DNA of 37,058 nucleotides from Plantago elongata (lineage: Eukaryota > Streptophyta > Magnoliopsida > Lamiales > Plantaginaceae), in contig JAYMSP010001042.1 in NCBI GenBank assembly GCA_036897095.1, positions 1 to 37,058 on the forward strand, given 5' to 3'. The notes below the pieces were generated by a model that was not told the origin of the DNA, made no database searches, and saw only the letters and a program-made list of their open reading frames with translations. Position numbers and translations under genes: made by a program. Shown piece by piece: positions 23,201 through 34,540 of the stretch. The stretch's first letter is position 1; each line of letters starts with the position of its first letter.

Positions 23201-23218
23201 ATCACTAAATAGTAATGC

Positions 23219-23789
<571 letters not shown>

Positions 23790-24111
23790 TCACAAACTGA
23801 TTCAGAATTATCACACGAACAACTATTAGATACCTTGATTTCTAATCTTTATGTGCTAAAGCAGCTAATTATTTACATATACAGAAATCAAATCAAACAT
23901 GATAAAAACAAAAACGAATCTGAAGAGCTGAAGCAAAAGATCGATCGAAAAGATGAAGAATTACCTGGTTTGTCTCAGCAGCGCTCAAAAATCAAATCCG
24001 GAGATTAATCTTCTGCAAAAGGAGAAGAGAGAGAAGACGAGTTATGTAAGTAAGAGTTTACGAGAAAGAGGAGAAATGGGGAACGAAGATATACCTGCTG
24101 TGGAGAAACCA

Positions 24112-24319
24112 AAACCCTAGACTGAGAAAAGAGGGCGGCCACTGCGAATAAGTATGCTAAACCTAGGTTTACTTTTTGGGCTTTTAGGTGTTTGGGCCAT
24201 TGGAATTAAAATAGCCCATTATAGTTTGCAGGCTTCCTTATTAACAATTGGGCTTCTCTAGTTTGCAGGCTTCCTTATTAACAATTGGGCTTCTCTAATC
24301 ATGTGTTCGGAAATGGGCT
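24112..24319 (-). promoter_or_regulatory. RPS15A promoter: telo-box plus six site II (TGGGCY) motifs
   Basis: AAACCCTA (telo-box core) is at 24112-24119 at the presumed first UTR exon. Upstream are TGGGCT (24177), TGGGCC (24193), the reverse AGCCCA (24213), and TGGGCT at 24249, 24286 and 24314. Site II plus telo-box is the known module of plant ribosomal-protein and growth-linked promoters, bound by TCP-class and telo-box factors. There is no TATA box. Confidence 0.75.
24223..24296. repeat. Perfect 37-bp tandem duplication carrying a site II motif
   Basis: AGTTTGCAGGCTTCCTTATT and the 17 bases after it (24223-24259) are repeated without a mismatch at 24260-24296. Each copy contains TTGGGCTT, so the duplication doubles a putative promoter element. 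Perfect identity in this AT-rich setting implies a recent event. Confidence 0.95.
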
Positions 24320-24329
24320 CCAGTCTTTA

Positions 24330-25160
24330 CCTCCATGAGGTAGCTTCGTTACGAACATGGGCAATTTTGAAGTGAAAATTTGGTACATGACCTACGTCGA
24401 ACATCAAATTGGGGATAGCCTTCAATGTGTTTTTCATTATTACGTAGAGTATCCAATTTTGTCGTTTGAAATATAGCTTTATTCTTTCTCTTCTTTTGTA
24501 ATCTTTTCTTCCTTTCTTTATTTGTATTTCATCTATTGTGTTGTATATATTATTATTATTTTGTTTCTTATTTTTTAATCAATAATATATAATAAAATAT
24601 AAATTATAAAAATTACATCGATTTTTATACTTTTTCATCTTCTACAAATAGAGATCAATCTTGTCTATATTACAATCACTATAAATTTATATATTGTAAA
24701 CAATACAAATAATGATCAATTTTGAAAGTATGGATATCATATTCTATTTTCATTAATAACTAGATCATTATTTTAATATTTTTTTACACAAATTCTTATT
24801 AAAAACAGTATCCATGTAACTTGTCTATGCACGGTCATAAGGTCTACGTTAACTAGTTCAAAGCCAACTGATATACTATTAAAGTGTTGGTGAAAATAAA
24901 AATGTGATGTACTTTTATGTAAAAGAAATATATATTATAATAAAATATATGGTCAAGAAGTTTAATTAAATTGTATAAAATAAAATAATGTTAATAACGC
25001 TTAGACCGTCTTTAGATAAACTATCCAGAGAGTGAATCTAGAGACCGTTTCTTATAAATTTGTAATTTATCTATTACATATTTGTTGATATACATAATAG
25101 CTTTTCTTTTTCTCAATTTCAGATGCTCTTTCACAACTTAATTTTGGAACTTTTTCTATT
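24330..25160. other. AT-rich gene-free stretch
   Basis: No frame or domain is visible. T-rich tracts (24480-24600) and ATATAT runs dominate. It separates the RPS15A promoter from the phased repeat locus. Confidence 0.4.
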
Positions 25161-25168
25161 GTTCAAAT

Positions 25169-25321
25169 ATACAATCAGACTGTATTTTTGAAGTTTCATA
25201 TATAGTCGGACTATATTTTTTAAGTTTCAATATACAATCGGAATGTATCATGACATAATGTATAATGACATACTATATTTTGAAAGTTGCATGATACAAT
25301 TATAGTTGTATAATGCAACTT
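25169..25321. repeat. Array of 31-32-bp units each centred on a 17-bp palindrome (left block)
   Basis: Palindromic cores start at 25169 (ATACAATCAGACTGTAT), 25200 (ATATAGTCGGACTATAT), 25232 (ATACAATCGGAATGTAT), about 25262 (degenerate) and 25294 (ATACAATTATAGTTGTAT). Spacings are 31, 32, about 30 and about 32. Linkers are alike (TTTTTGAAGTTTCAT and variants). The last core sits inside a larger 38-bp hairpin whose outer arms AAGTTGCAT and ATGCAACTT are exact. Confidence 0.8.
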
Positions 25322-25372
25322 ATATGATACAACATCCCTTCTTGTGATGCATCTATTAACTAATGACTTCAT

Positions 25373-25785
25373 ATGTGATTGTGAATCTCGAGTTTACCTA
25401 TATGGTAAACCAAACTTTGATAGTTAGATTTATATTTTTTCATAATACACTTAGATGATTATAAAGACAGTTGTAGATTGACTGAAATATTTGATAATGT
25501 GTTGGCATCAGGTGTGATTGTGAATCTTTGGTTTACATATATGGTAAACCAAACTTTGATGGTTAGATTAATATTTTTCCAAAATAAATTAGTTATGTGT
25601 AGTAGGATATTTTAGTAAATGAGTAACATTAGATCAATTTTTTAACATAAATAATAAGCAATTAGTTAATAAAGTGTGATAATGAATCTTGAGATTACCT
25701 ATATGATAAACCAAACTTTGATAGTTAGATTAATATTTTTGCATATTACATTTAGTTAGATGATTACCTATATGATAAACCATAT
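25373..25785. repeat. Three to four diverged longer repeats with GTTTAC/GTAAAC palindromes
   Basis: The segment GTGTGATTGTGAATCT, GTTTAC..TATAT..GTAAACC, AAACTTTGAT, GTTAGATT, ATATTTTT begins near 25373, 25513 and 25674, with a partial fourth near 25757. The palindrome has 7-bp arms in copy 1 (25392-25410) and copy 2 (25530-25550) and is eroded in copies 3 and 4. Confidence 0.75.
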
Positions 25786-25849
25786 GCAAATTATATATTA
25801 TTAAAAAAATATATTTGTTTCAATTTAATTAAATATGCATAATTCCATA

Positions 25850-25930
25850 ATACAATTAAAATGAACACTTACAATTCCACCATACAATAAAAATGTATAT
25901 TTGCAATTTCATCATACAGTCAAAGTGTAT
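25850..25930. repeat. Array of 32-bp palindrome units (right block)
   Basis: Cores start at 25850 (ATACAATTAAAATGAAC), 25882 (ATACAATAAAAATGTAT) and 25914 (ATACAGTCAAAGTGTAT), exactly 32 bp apart. Linkers such as ATTTGCAATTTCATC resemble those of the left block and lie in the same orientation. The two blocks flank the GTTTAC repeats. Confidence 0.75.
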
Positions 25931-25940
25931 TATTTGATGT

Positions 25941-26300
25941 CTAATATACATTTCGGTGGACGGAGTTGAGGTGGTGATCGGTGGACGGAGAGTGGTGGAT
26001 CAAGGTGGCGTGGATAGTCGTGGTGGTCGGTGTGGTGTGGGTGATGGTCGGAGAGTCGTGGTGGTTGGGTGGAGATCGAGGCGAGTGGTGGCGTGGTGTG
26101 GGTGGTGGTCGGGTGGAGATCGAGGCGAGTGGTGGCGTGGTGTGGTGGTTGGAGGAGGATCGAGAAAACGGTGGATTTGTGGAAGGCGGCCTAGGCAGTG
26201 ATGGTGACGTTGCAACGGTGGAAGGCTGGTGGTGCGGTTGTTGTTGAAGCACGATAGTGGTGCGGTGGTGGTCGGTGGGTGGTGGGAGTGTGAAGGTGAA
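25941..26300. repeat. G-rich low-complexity stretch with a 44-bp tandem repeat
   Basis: GGTGG and GTGGTC words dominate the plus strand. GGGTGGAGATCGAGGCGAGT and the following bases at 26067 recur at 26111, a 44-bp step with about 35 identical leading bases. All six frames give Pro/His/Thr- or Val/Gly-rich strings, including an open minus-strand frame (25941-26432), which I attribute to composition rather than coding. Confidence 0.6.
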
Positions 26301-26902
26301 AGAGAGATTTGAGAGAAATACAATTATATGAATTATGAAATAATGGTAGTGAGTTTTTGAGATATGAAAAATGATGTTGATGGGTGAGAGAATTGACTTG
26401 TACTTGTCATTGGGAGAATTGATATTTGACAAAATTAAAATGGGGTATTGTTGTCATTACACGCACATTTTGTAAGGATCAAAGTAAAGTAGGTGCACTA
26501 TATAATATTAAATCATAGCAACTATCAGCCTCCCACTCTTCGAATATTGAACAATAAAGTGTCAATTTTTGTAGAAATTGATATACAAAATTTTAGGAAA
26601 TTTTGTACTTTGAAGAATAGATCAACTCAAAATTATATATTTAACTTAAAAAGTTATATCCTAGTTAGAAATCCTGACTTCTAAGTATAAATCATACATG
26701 ATTGAATAGGAAGAAAAGTAAGCCATCACTGACTAATACAAATGAACATGGTCTAGTGATTGACAATATTTGTATCAGTGAATATGTGCAACAAATCTTT
26801 TATATTCTTCATGAATGAACTAACACGGTAACTATTTAACTTTCAGTTTATAGGTAGTGTTCGTCAGAGTGTGAAATTCATCTTAATTACATGTTTAACT
26901 TA

Positions 26903-27061
26903 GGGGTTGTTTGTTATACGATTATAATCGGTTCATTTGGTTCGATGAAATGTGATTTGGCCTAAAATACACTTCAAATATCTCAATTTCAATTTCATTC
27001 CAAATACAATTTCACCAAAATCCATCCAAATGCCCATTCAAATTCTATACCAATCAGCCCC
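26903..27061. mobile_element. Tourist-like (PIF/Harbinger) MITE, 159 bp, copy 1
   Basis: The left end GGGGTTGTTTG and right end (reverse complement GGGGCTGATTGG) form terminal inverted repeats, flanked by TTA at 26900-26902 and 27062-27064. A 3-bp TTA duplication and GGG..TGTTTG ends are typical of PIF/Harbinger MITEs. Internal CCAAAATCCATCCAAATG matches the second copy at 30189 in inverse orientation. Confidence 0.75.
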
Positions 27062-27565
27062 TTAATTAGTTACACGTAAACGGAATTATGTGTGGAAGTA
27101 TCAGGTTCACTACTCGACAAAAAAGGATAAAAATTACACTAAAATGCTAAGTTGATTTAGGATTACAAGTACAACCCCTCTCAGGGTCTTTAATGGTAAA
27201 CTGAAATCCTTGTATGGAGCCAATGTACGTTATTCAAGGATAAATGAATAATGAATTCTAAAGTTTTATGTCATATAGTATATACTAGCAAATAAATGGG
27301 AATTTGAGTTTTATATGAAAAAGTAAAGGTGTTTTCTTCATTACTGTACCAAGAATTCAACCAATTTGTACAAAACTAAACCACACTTGAAACTAAATAC
27401 CCCAAATAGTCCAAGTCCAGTTTCACAACAAAGTACTTGACTAACTTGAGAGAATCATACCATTTTATACATTGTAGAATCATTACATATATATGTTGGT
27501 ACAAAAATTTCTCCTCATGAGATTTGGCTTCCTAGATGTTCACAAAGTTGTAACGTATCATGGCC

Positions 27566-27660
27566 CTTCACCAGTCATGATCTGATCATATATAGTTAGA
27601 ACGTTTTATCCGACACTTCACCAGTCATGATCATATGTTGTTGAACGTTTTATCCGACAT
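27566..27660. repeat. 50-bp tandem duplication
   Basis: CTTCACCAGTCATGATC at 27566 recurs at 27616. Both run on to GAACGTTTTATCCGACA. It abuts the left end of the element starting near 27668. Confidence 0.8.
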
Positions 27661-27667
27661 TTCACAA

Positions 27668-28413
27668 GGGTTAAATGCATAATACACTCTAAATTATTAT
27701 AAATGTACAAAAAAAAACCTCTTGAATTATTAAAAATGGTGCGTAAAACTATTCTGAATTATTAATTAGTCCCTGAGTTATAAAAAAGTGCACGAAATCC
27801 CTTGAGTTATTGAAAAAAGTGCACGAAACCCTTTGAGTTATTAAAATATGTACGTTGAAACACCTCAAACCTTTTTTTTTCTTGTTTTCTCGTGTTAGGT
27901 GCGACAATGGATATTTTTTTAGTTTTTGTTACACAGAATTATCTTTTAAGTTTACTGTTTTCCCGCATACATGACTAATATGTTGTTTATGTGCCAATTT
28001 TAGTTAGTGTTATTTATGATTAATTATATATTAATAGTTAAATTTTAAGTCATTTTAATATTTTTAAAAATTTAGACTATCGAGTCAAACTGCACGCCAT
28101 ACGAATTTATTATGTATATTTAATATTTATATAAAAGGGTATCGTAATGACTTATAAGAATTTCATAAGATTATATGTATGTTTTTAATAATTATGATAA
28201 TTTTATTTACTTTTTGTATTAATTTGGTGTGAATAACAAACATAAAAATTTATAATCCCATCTAATGAGTTTGTATCTCTCACTTTAAAAAATGAAGGAT
28301 GGAACATTTAGTACATATATTTTAAAAACTTAAGAAAATTTAGTATTAATCGCCTACTAATAAGAATTTTACACACATTATCAATAACTCTGGGGGGTTA
28401 TGCATTTAACACC
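27668..28413. mobile_element. Non-autonomous DNA element with TTAAATGCATAA terminal repeats, about 745 bp, possibly MULE-type
   Basis: The left end is GGGTTAAATGCATAATACAC; the right end, reverse-complemented, is GGTGTTAAATGCATAACCCC followed by AGAGTTATT. Just inside the left end, three or more units of roughly 30 bp repeat GTGCACGAAACCCTTTGAGT or variants. The flanks CATTTCACA and CATTTTAAA could be a diverged 9-bp target duplication, as Mutator-like elements make. No transposase frame is seen. Confidence 0.6.
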
Positions 28414-28419
28414 ATTTTA

Positions 28420-30180
28420 AAGCTGGTTTTGTAAACATCCAATACTACACAATGGCTTCACTCACCACTGAATCGGATATGTTCAAGACTCCTTCATGAT
28501 ATATATAAGCAATTAGCACTTAGTATATATCGAGCCTATTATATTAGTGCTCCCGTTAAAGAATTGTGGGAAGGCACTTCCATGTTTCTGTCCATAACAA
28601 TTTTCTCACACGAGTGTTTACATGAAATCCGTGCCAAGAATGTACCAAATGAATTGACCAAGTGGCATTGGAATTATGAAGGCTCTATATTAATGACTCC
28701 GATCGAGAAAATTATAATAATTTTCACAAAAATGGTACTAATAAACTGGTGGTACTATACTAGTTGAACGTCCACATTGGAAGTACTCAATTCTACACTG
28801 CTTCTACATCAATTCTTCCAGCATCCTTCTTGTTGTTAGCAACTCTTGTTTCCATAGTCAACATTCATGCACAAGTCTCGTCATTTCACATCTTAATTTA
28901 ACACCCTTTTTTTTGTCCCATCTTTGAGAAAATTCATTAATTTCATATGGGTGCATGTTAGGACTACTCGGGAATTAAACTATCCATTTATGGTTAATTT
29001 GTTATAGACTTATATATAGAGTACTATAGTCTATAAGCTTATTTCAAGTTTACACTGTACTCTTTTCCACACATTATGATCCCACACTATATATATGGTA
29101 GTTTCCTGAGTGAATTACCGAACTGATCCATAATCAACGTAACATGTTTTCATCCATGAATTTTTTCCACCGATAGAAATTCATTAAGAGCGGATTCAAG
29201 AAATTAATTTTGGATGGGCTAATATTAAAGGTGAATAGATATTTTTGAGGTGAATAAATGTATAATTCCACTCATATTTAAGTACACCAAAATAGTAATG
29301 TAAGATGTAAGAAATAGAAGGATTTATGGAAAAGGTGGTTAGACAAGAATGAAGATTTTTTCTATGAAAATAGTGGATTTCACCAGATATCCACCTGCAT
29401 GTAAAAATCTATATAAAACATTACTGGGACACTTCTTTGATATTTAATACGATTCACATGTATACTATATAGATTATTTATAAAATTCTAGGTTCGCTCC
29501 TGGAGTCCATCCATTTTATCTTTTATCTCTAACAAATTATAGTACAATTAGGATTTTTAAGAACAAACTCTACGGATATTTCATGTATCTTTTCTTCACC
29601 ACTATAATAAGAAATACATAAATTTCTTGAAGTTGAGTATTTTATCTTGCCCTGTTATTTCTAACAATTCGACCTAGTTTGTCCTTATTGTACATGAAGA
29701 ATGTAATGTGTCGGTTATGATGGAGATTGGAATAAATGTACATATATCGGAAAATAAAATGGCAGTGTTCTTTAGTGTAGAAAGAGAGAAGTTGTAAGCT
29801 TAGGGAAATGAAGCAGTCTTTCACAAGGATCGAAGGCGCCAAATGTGATACATTTCGGTGGGAAAATTAATGAAAGCTAGCACAACCACATGGAAATCCA
29901 AATAGGACAATATCGATACATATTTTCTCTATGATATTTCTTAATTTTCTAGCCTCCATATAGTCCATTGAGGCATACGATCCTCTTAACTTTACTTGCA
30001 ACTCTATTATTAGTGATCACCCCTATACTACAACAATACACAATGACTCCATGAGGCGCCGATTCTTGATACCTAGTCAACATGACACCTAGTCAACAGG
30101 TGGTCTCCATGCCTATGGCATGGGGAAACCACGCACTTGGAGTTGTAGCTAAATGTATTCATTGAGACATTACACGAGCC
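28420..30180. other. Gene-free stretch, possible hAT-like MITE at 29187-29502
   Basis: There is no supported gene. At about 29187 AGAGCGGATTCAAGAAATT and at about 29490 CTAGGTTCGCTCCTGGAGT form weakly matching inverted ends (GAGCGGATTC against GGAGCGAACCT), a pattern seen at the ends of small plant hAT-like elements. The target duplication is not clear. Confidence 0.3.
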
Positions 30181-30188
30181 GAGATTTA

Positions 30189-30347
30189 GTGGCTGTTTGG
30201 ATGGACATTTAAGTGGACGTTTGGATGGATTTTGATGAAAATTGTGTTTGGATGGACATTTGAGTGGGGTATTTTAAGTGTATTTTAGGCCAAATCACTG
30301 TTTATCGAGCCAAATGGGGATATTCAAATCCCCATCCAAACACCCCC
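30189..30347. mobile_element. Tourist-like (PIF/Harbinger) MITE, 159 bp, copy 2
   Basis: Ends GTGGCTGTTTGGATGG and, reverse-complemented, GGGGGTGTTTGGATGG form terminal inverted repeats flanked by TTA at 30186-30188 and 30348-30350. Length equals copy 1. Internal GGATGGATTTTGATGAAAAT matches the reverse complement of copy 1, so the two lie in opposite orientation. Confidence 0.8.
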
Positions 30348-30359
30348 TTAATTTTCAAT

Positions 30360-31300
30360 CTAATTTAATTTGATAAGTCTCAAATTAAACTCATTTGATA
30401 AAATATTTAAATTACACTCGAATCTAGCTTTGTGCTCGTTTTGTAATCGAGCTGAGAAGGGTTTGACTCTTTTATACTCGTAACTCAATTAAAGCTCGAA
30501 TATAATGAGCCACACTCAAATCTACTTATCCTGACTCGTGCTAAAAAGATCATGTTGAAAAAGAAGCGAGTTGAGCTCGAAGTAAAGGAATGAGATAGTT
30601 TACGTGAATAACACTATTATATCCCTATATTACATAGCTAACATGCATGAAATAGAAAAATAATTTGTATGATACTTTTAACGGATATTTGACACTTTAT
30701 CCTGCAAGTGTAGCTACACTTGATTTGGAACGTGAGTAGACTTACATTGACTCCGGAATATGTAGTCAGATTTAATGAGATGTGAAGAAATTCATAGAAA
30801 AGTTCAACATTGTATAATTTAATTGAATATTTTATATTTATAATTTAAGAATATATATAATTGAATTTGAAAATGTTAACTGAGAAGTGTCAAAGTGAGA
30901 ATTTATTTCGGGACCATAGTGAAAATGATTAATATGGTTCGGTGTCATTTTTTTCAATGAGACTTAGGTTGAAGTGGATTGGAAATCAATTTAAATTTAC
31001 TTTTGTCAATTCGAATGGGCTGTTTTATGACAAAAAGGCAATTCGAACTTGCGTGAGAATCTGTCCCTGAATCATGAGATGGCTGCCCATCTTTACAAAG
31101 TGCGCAAGTTAAGTGAGAATCTTGACATGCTGATGTGACTAAAAAGACGTCCATGTTGACTTTATGTAATTAAACAAGATTAACTACAAATCCAAAAGTA
31201 AGCAGTCTACTTTGGAGAAGGGAAAAAGTTAGGAAATGAAATTACACCAAGGAGAAGCACTAGTATTTGACCTTTTAAGGAATGTAAAGATAGGATTACA
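30360..31300. other. Gene-free stretch downstream of the SOSEKI gene
   Basis: GAGCTCGA and GCTCGAAT words between 30420 and 30590 resemble element-derived sequence also seen near 17680-17815. There is no frame with recognisable content. Confidence 0.3.
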
Positions 31301-31306
31301 AAATTA

Positions 31307-33100
31307 CTAATTTCTAACTAAAGTACAACTACCACTGGCAATATCACATGAGATATTATGCTCAGAGATTCTCTCTTTTTTGGATGATGAACTCATGATC
31401 TTTGCCTTTCTTGTTACGCATTTCGCTCTCACCCCTTCAATTTCTCTGCCATCTACTTGTAGTTTTAAGCTCCTGCAATAATTCAATGATAACAATCTCA
31501 ATCGCTATCGCACTTCTAACTTGTTGCAGTCGTATAGTTGTAACTTGTACGTTCATAAAAATTTACTAGTCTAACACTTATCAACCACTTTTACTACATA
31601 TATCCTATATCAATATACAGTATATGAATATGCTCTATGAAAAAGTACAAGCTTGATTTCGAATAATCTTGTAAGGTAGCATTCATATGACAGCACTTAT
31701 TGAAATGAAGTCACAAGAAACTGAAGCTGAGATAACACAAATCAAACAAGGCATGTGCATGTGATGGATGATATACTGTATGCAAAGATAGATATCCAGG
31801 TATAAATGTTACCCAACAGTCAACTGCACATGTGAATGATACTTGACAAATTAACCACCATGACTAAATTAGGATTATCAAGATTAGTACCGATGAACAA
31901 ATAATGAGCGCGAATGTAGTTACGCGTCCTAGCACCTAATAAACCGTAAAACAATTGTCACACGCATATTAAAAACGAGACTTACCCATCGGCATTGCAA
32001 GAAGTGGACCGCTTGAGAACGGGCAACTCCAGTTTCTTACTCGTCTCCACCAAGCTCCCGCTAAAATACTCCTTCTCCTCCAACTTCACTCTCCCTCCTC
32101 CTCCCCGCGGCAGCCTCATCTTATAATTCGAAATCAATCCCAAACCCGCCCCACTCGCACCGCAATCCTTAAACGAAATTGACCCGCAAGTAATCAACTG
32201 CATCAAAACAGAGGACTTACTCCCACCATTAACCTTATTACCCCTCCCACCACCTCTCCCCGCCTCACCACCACCACTACCCATAATCAACCGCCTATCA
32301 GCCTTCATCAAAGTCTCCAACGTCTCCGGGCTCGAATCAGACGGTGGCGGCGAAATCATCTCGATCTCATCCCCTTGCACCACCACCACCGCCTCCTCCT
32401 CCTCCACTATCTCCACCGGCTTCCGCCTTCTCCTCCGATCATCCGTCTGTGTTGCAGCATCCGCAGCAGCCGATACAGCCGCAGTCTCCGCCTTGTACAC
32501 ATTGTATTCATTGAGGCTATTGAAATCGATCGAGCTACACGACTGATTCCTCCGCCGAACCAATGGTGGAGATTGCGGTGGCGGCTGTTCTCGGAAGGAA
32601 GTTATGATCCCGGTCTCGGCCGGTAGCTCCGATCCTTTAAGAACATATTCCTGCCCGTGCGCAGGGTATATGAAATCATCTTCCGACAAGTCCTGCCATA
32701 CAAATCCGTTCCTATAGCTCCTGTAATTCAAAATTAAGCAATTCAGATACCTATATATCCCAATTAAATGTGCAGACCCATTTAAAATGTACGTGCATTA
32801 TATCTTACACCGTACAACACAATGAGTAAAATGTAATACGGACCTTTTGCAGGACCAGGAGTACAATGTGGGCATGCCTTTACCACGGAGGGTGTTCAAA
32901 CGAGCAATAACGTCATGGAGAAATAAGCCGCGAGGATTGGAGAGAGGGACTTCGATGAAATGCGGATGTTCGAGCTGGCCGTTCCGGGAGAGATAGTAAA
33001 CGACGGGGAGTTTACGGTCGAGTTTGGGGTTGAGTGGTTCGGTCCAGACTTTGGTTCTTTCTGGGCTAATGGTGGCATGAGGCTTGGACAATGAGGCCAT
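31307..33100 (-). CDS. SOK: SOSEKI (DUF966) cell-polarity protein with DIX-like domain
   Basis: Exons are 32844-33100, 31986-32720 and 31307-31472; splice phases agree and the product is 385 residues. SOSEKI proteins polymerise through an N-terminal DIX-like domain and mark cell corners or edges at the plasma membrane. Here that domain spans about 30-120: VVYYLSRNGQLEHPHFIEVP, GLFLHDVIARLNTLRGKGMP, LYSWSCKRSYRNGFVWQDLS and DDFIYPAHGQEYVLKGSEL. The middle is low complexity (poly-Arg, EEEE, Gly-rich). A conserved second zone, SSVLMQLITCGSISFKDCG, follows, with Cys residues that may be acylated. The tail has LKRSTSCNADG and a basic SSSSKKERISEHNIS end. A minus-strand TATA-like ATAAATATATA is at 33168-33178, so the 5'UTR is short. 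Which SOK paralogue it is cannot be told. Confidence 0.93.
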
Positions 33101-33167
33101 TGCTGCAGGGCTAACTAACTATGAACAATGAACAATGATCAATCTGTTTGAGACTTGGGCAGGGGAA

Positions 33168-33178
33168 TATATATTTAT
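33168..33178 (-). promoter_or_regulatory. TATA box of the SOSEKI gene
   Basis: Minus-strand ATAAATATATA lies 68 bp upstream of the start codon, so transcription would start about 35-40 bp before the ATG. No other core motif is visible. Confidence 0.5.
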
Positions 33179-33479
33179 GGGATTTGTGTGAGAGAGTCAA
33201 AGATGGACTAGTTACAGTGTGAAAATGCGAAGACGTGTGTTTTTTCCTTCTATTCTGTTTCGTGGGTGGGGTGAGGCAGGGTGTATACTATACGTAAATG
33301 AGGGTGGGTGGAACGGTGGTGTGAACAGGGGAAGAATTTGGTTCAGGGCCATGTAGGGACACGAATACAGACACGAATTTTCGGAAATACAACATGGATG
33401 TTGATAATTCCATAGTATTATCTCAAATAAAATAAAATGCAATAGTATTTCTCTGCCCGCCTAATGAATTCGAAGTAAG

Positions 33480-33625
33480 ATTGTTATTTTATTCAACTGA
33501 AATTTAACGAACTGAACTAGACTGAATTGAACTGAAATAAAATTTAAATTATAACGAAATCGAACTGAACTGCACAGGACTAAACTGAACTGAATTGATT
33601 TTCAGTTGAATAGGACACGGTTTAA
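33480..33625. repeat. GAACTGAACT-type repeat block, left
   Basis: Degenerate GAACTGAA / GACTGAATT units begin CAACTGAAATTTAACGAACT and end TTTTCAGTTGAATAGG, so the block itself has inverted ends (TTCAACTGAAA against TTTTCAGTTGAA). It resembles the reverse complement of 36310-36425. Confidence 0.6.
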
Positions 33626-34299
33626 TTTCAATTATTGCATATTTATTAGCTTCATTTGATTTGAGAAGAAATGGAGGAAAATATTTTCCGAAAAATGTGA
33701 ATTAAATAGGCTAAATTACATAAACACTCCATACATTGTGTTATTAAAAAATTCCTGCATTACACAACACCATTATATCAAATTATCAATCACAACCGGA
33801 CCAGTTTCATACCCCGAATTTCACTATGACCGTTAGTCAACAACGTCACCTGAATGTGACATCATTACATACAATCTTAATGTCATTAATTTTATTTTTT
33901 ATTTTTAGAAAAATAACATAATGCGTAATGCAATAATTTCCAACTTTTGGGATTTGATTAGATACACTATACATTTTCAAAAGCATGTAAATGTAAGACA
34001 TCACTTTTAATGTCACCAATCACCATCAGATTCAAGTGATTATTGATACTGGACCGAGTCAAACTAATAAACAGGGCAGCAATGTGTATATTATATCCAA
34101 AAAAATCTACTACTGATTTATATCCCAGACTTATGTTCACTTCTATCTTAAAAAAATAAAAAAATCAACCGATACGCTGCTAATAATAATAATAATATTA
34201 CCAACTTCCCGACAGAAATAATTCAAACACGAAAGAGTAGTTAAACTGAAATGAGTCAACAAGGTTGACTCAAATGTATATATTTTCATGTACTTAAGT

Positions 34300-34500
34300 C
34301 TAAATCTCCAAACTAATATCGTCCATGGCTCCCCGTAAGTTGCGGCCATGTGGGTACTCTACTCTACGCAAATGTACACATCCGTCACCGTCCAGTACAA
34401 GATTCTCCGACACCTCATTTTCATATCTTTCCCTTCGACTCTTCAAAACACATTCCACGTACCTACCATGTTCAATGTTCTTGATATATCGAAATGACAT
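34300..34500 (-). other. 66-codon frame of coding-like composition, unrecognised
   Basis: An ATG frame begins MSFRYIKNIEHGRYVECVL and ends HGRNLRGAMDDISLEI. It is rich in charged residues without low complexity, unlike the AT-rich surroundings. No family is recognised and no splice partner is obvious. It may be a fragment of a decayed gene or element. Confidence 0.2.
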
Positions 34501-34524
34501 AAGACCATCTTCAATACTGACGCG

Positions 34525-34540
34525 CGACGACGGGTCGTCG
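34525..34540. repeat. CpG-rich hairpin
   Basis: CGACGAC, then GG, then GTCGTCG forms perfect 7-bp arms in a short CG-rich patch (34520-34600) that also has CATCGTCG, TACGTCG and CACGTCA. The preceding AAGACCATCTTCAATACTGA resembles the end of a small inverted-repeat element, but a mate end was not found. Confidence 0.45.

Noticed and set aside
25941-26432. 163-residue Pro/His/Thr-rich frame, extensin-like at first sight
   Set aside because: No signal peptide and no SPPPP repeats; several overlapping frames on both strands are open because the DNA is low complexity.
32375-32626. 83-residue His/Leu/Arg-rich plus-strand frame
   Set aside because: Antisense of the low-complexity middle of the SOSEKI gene.
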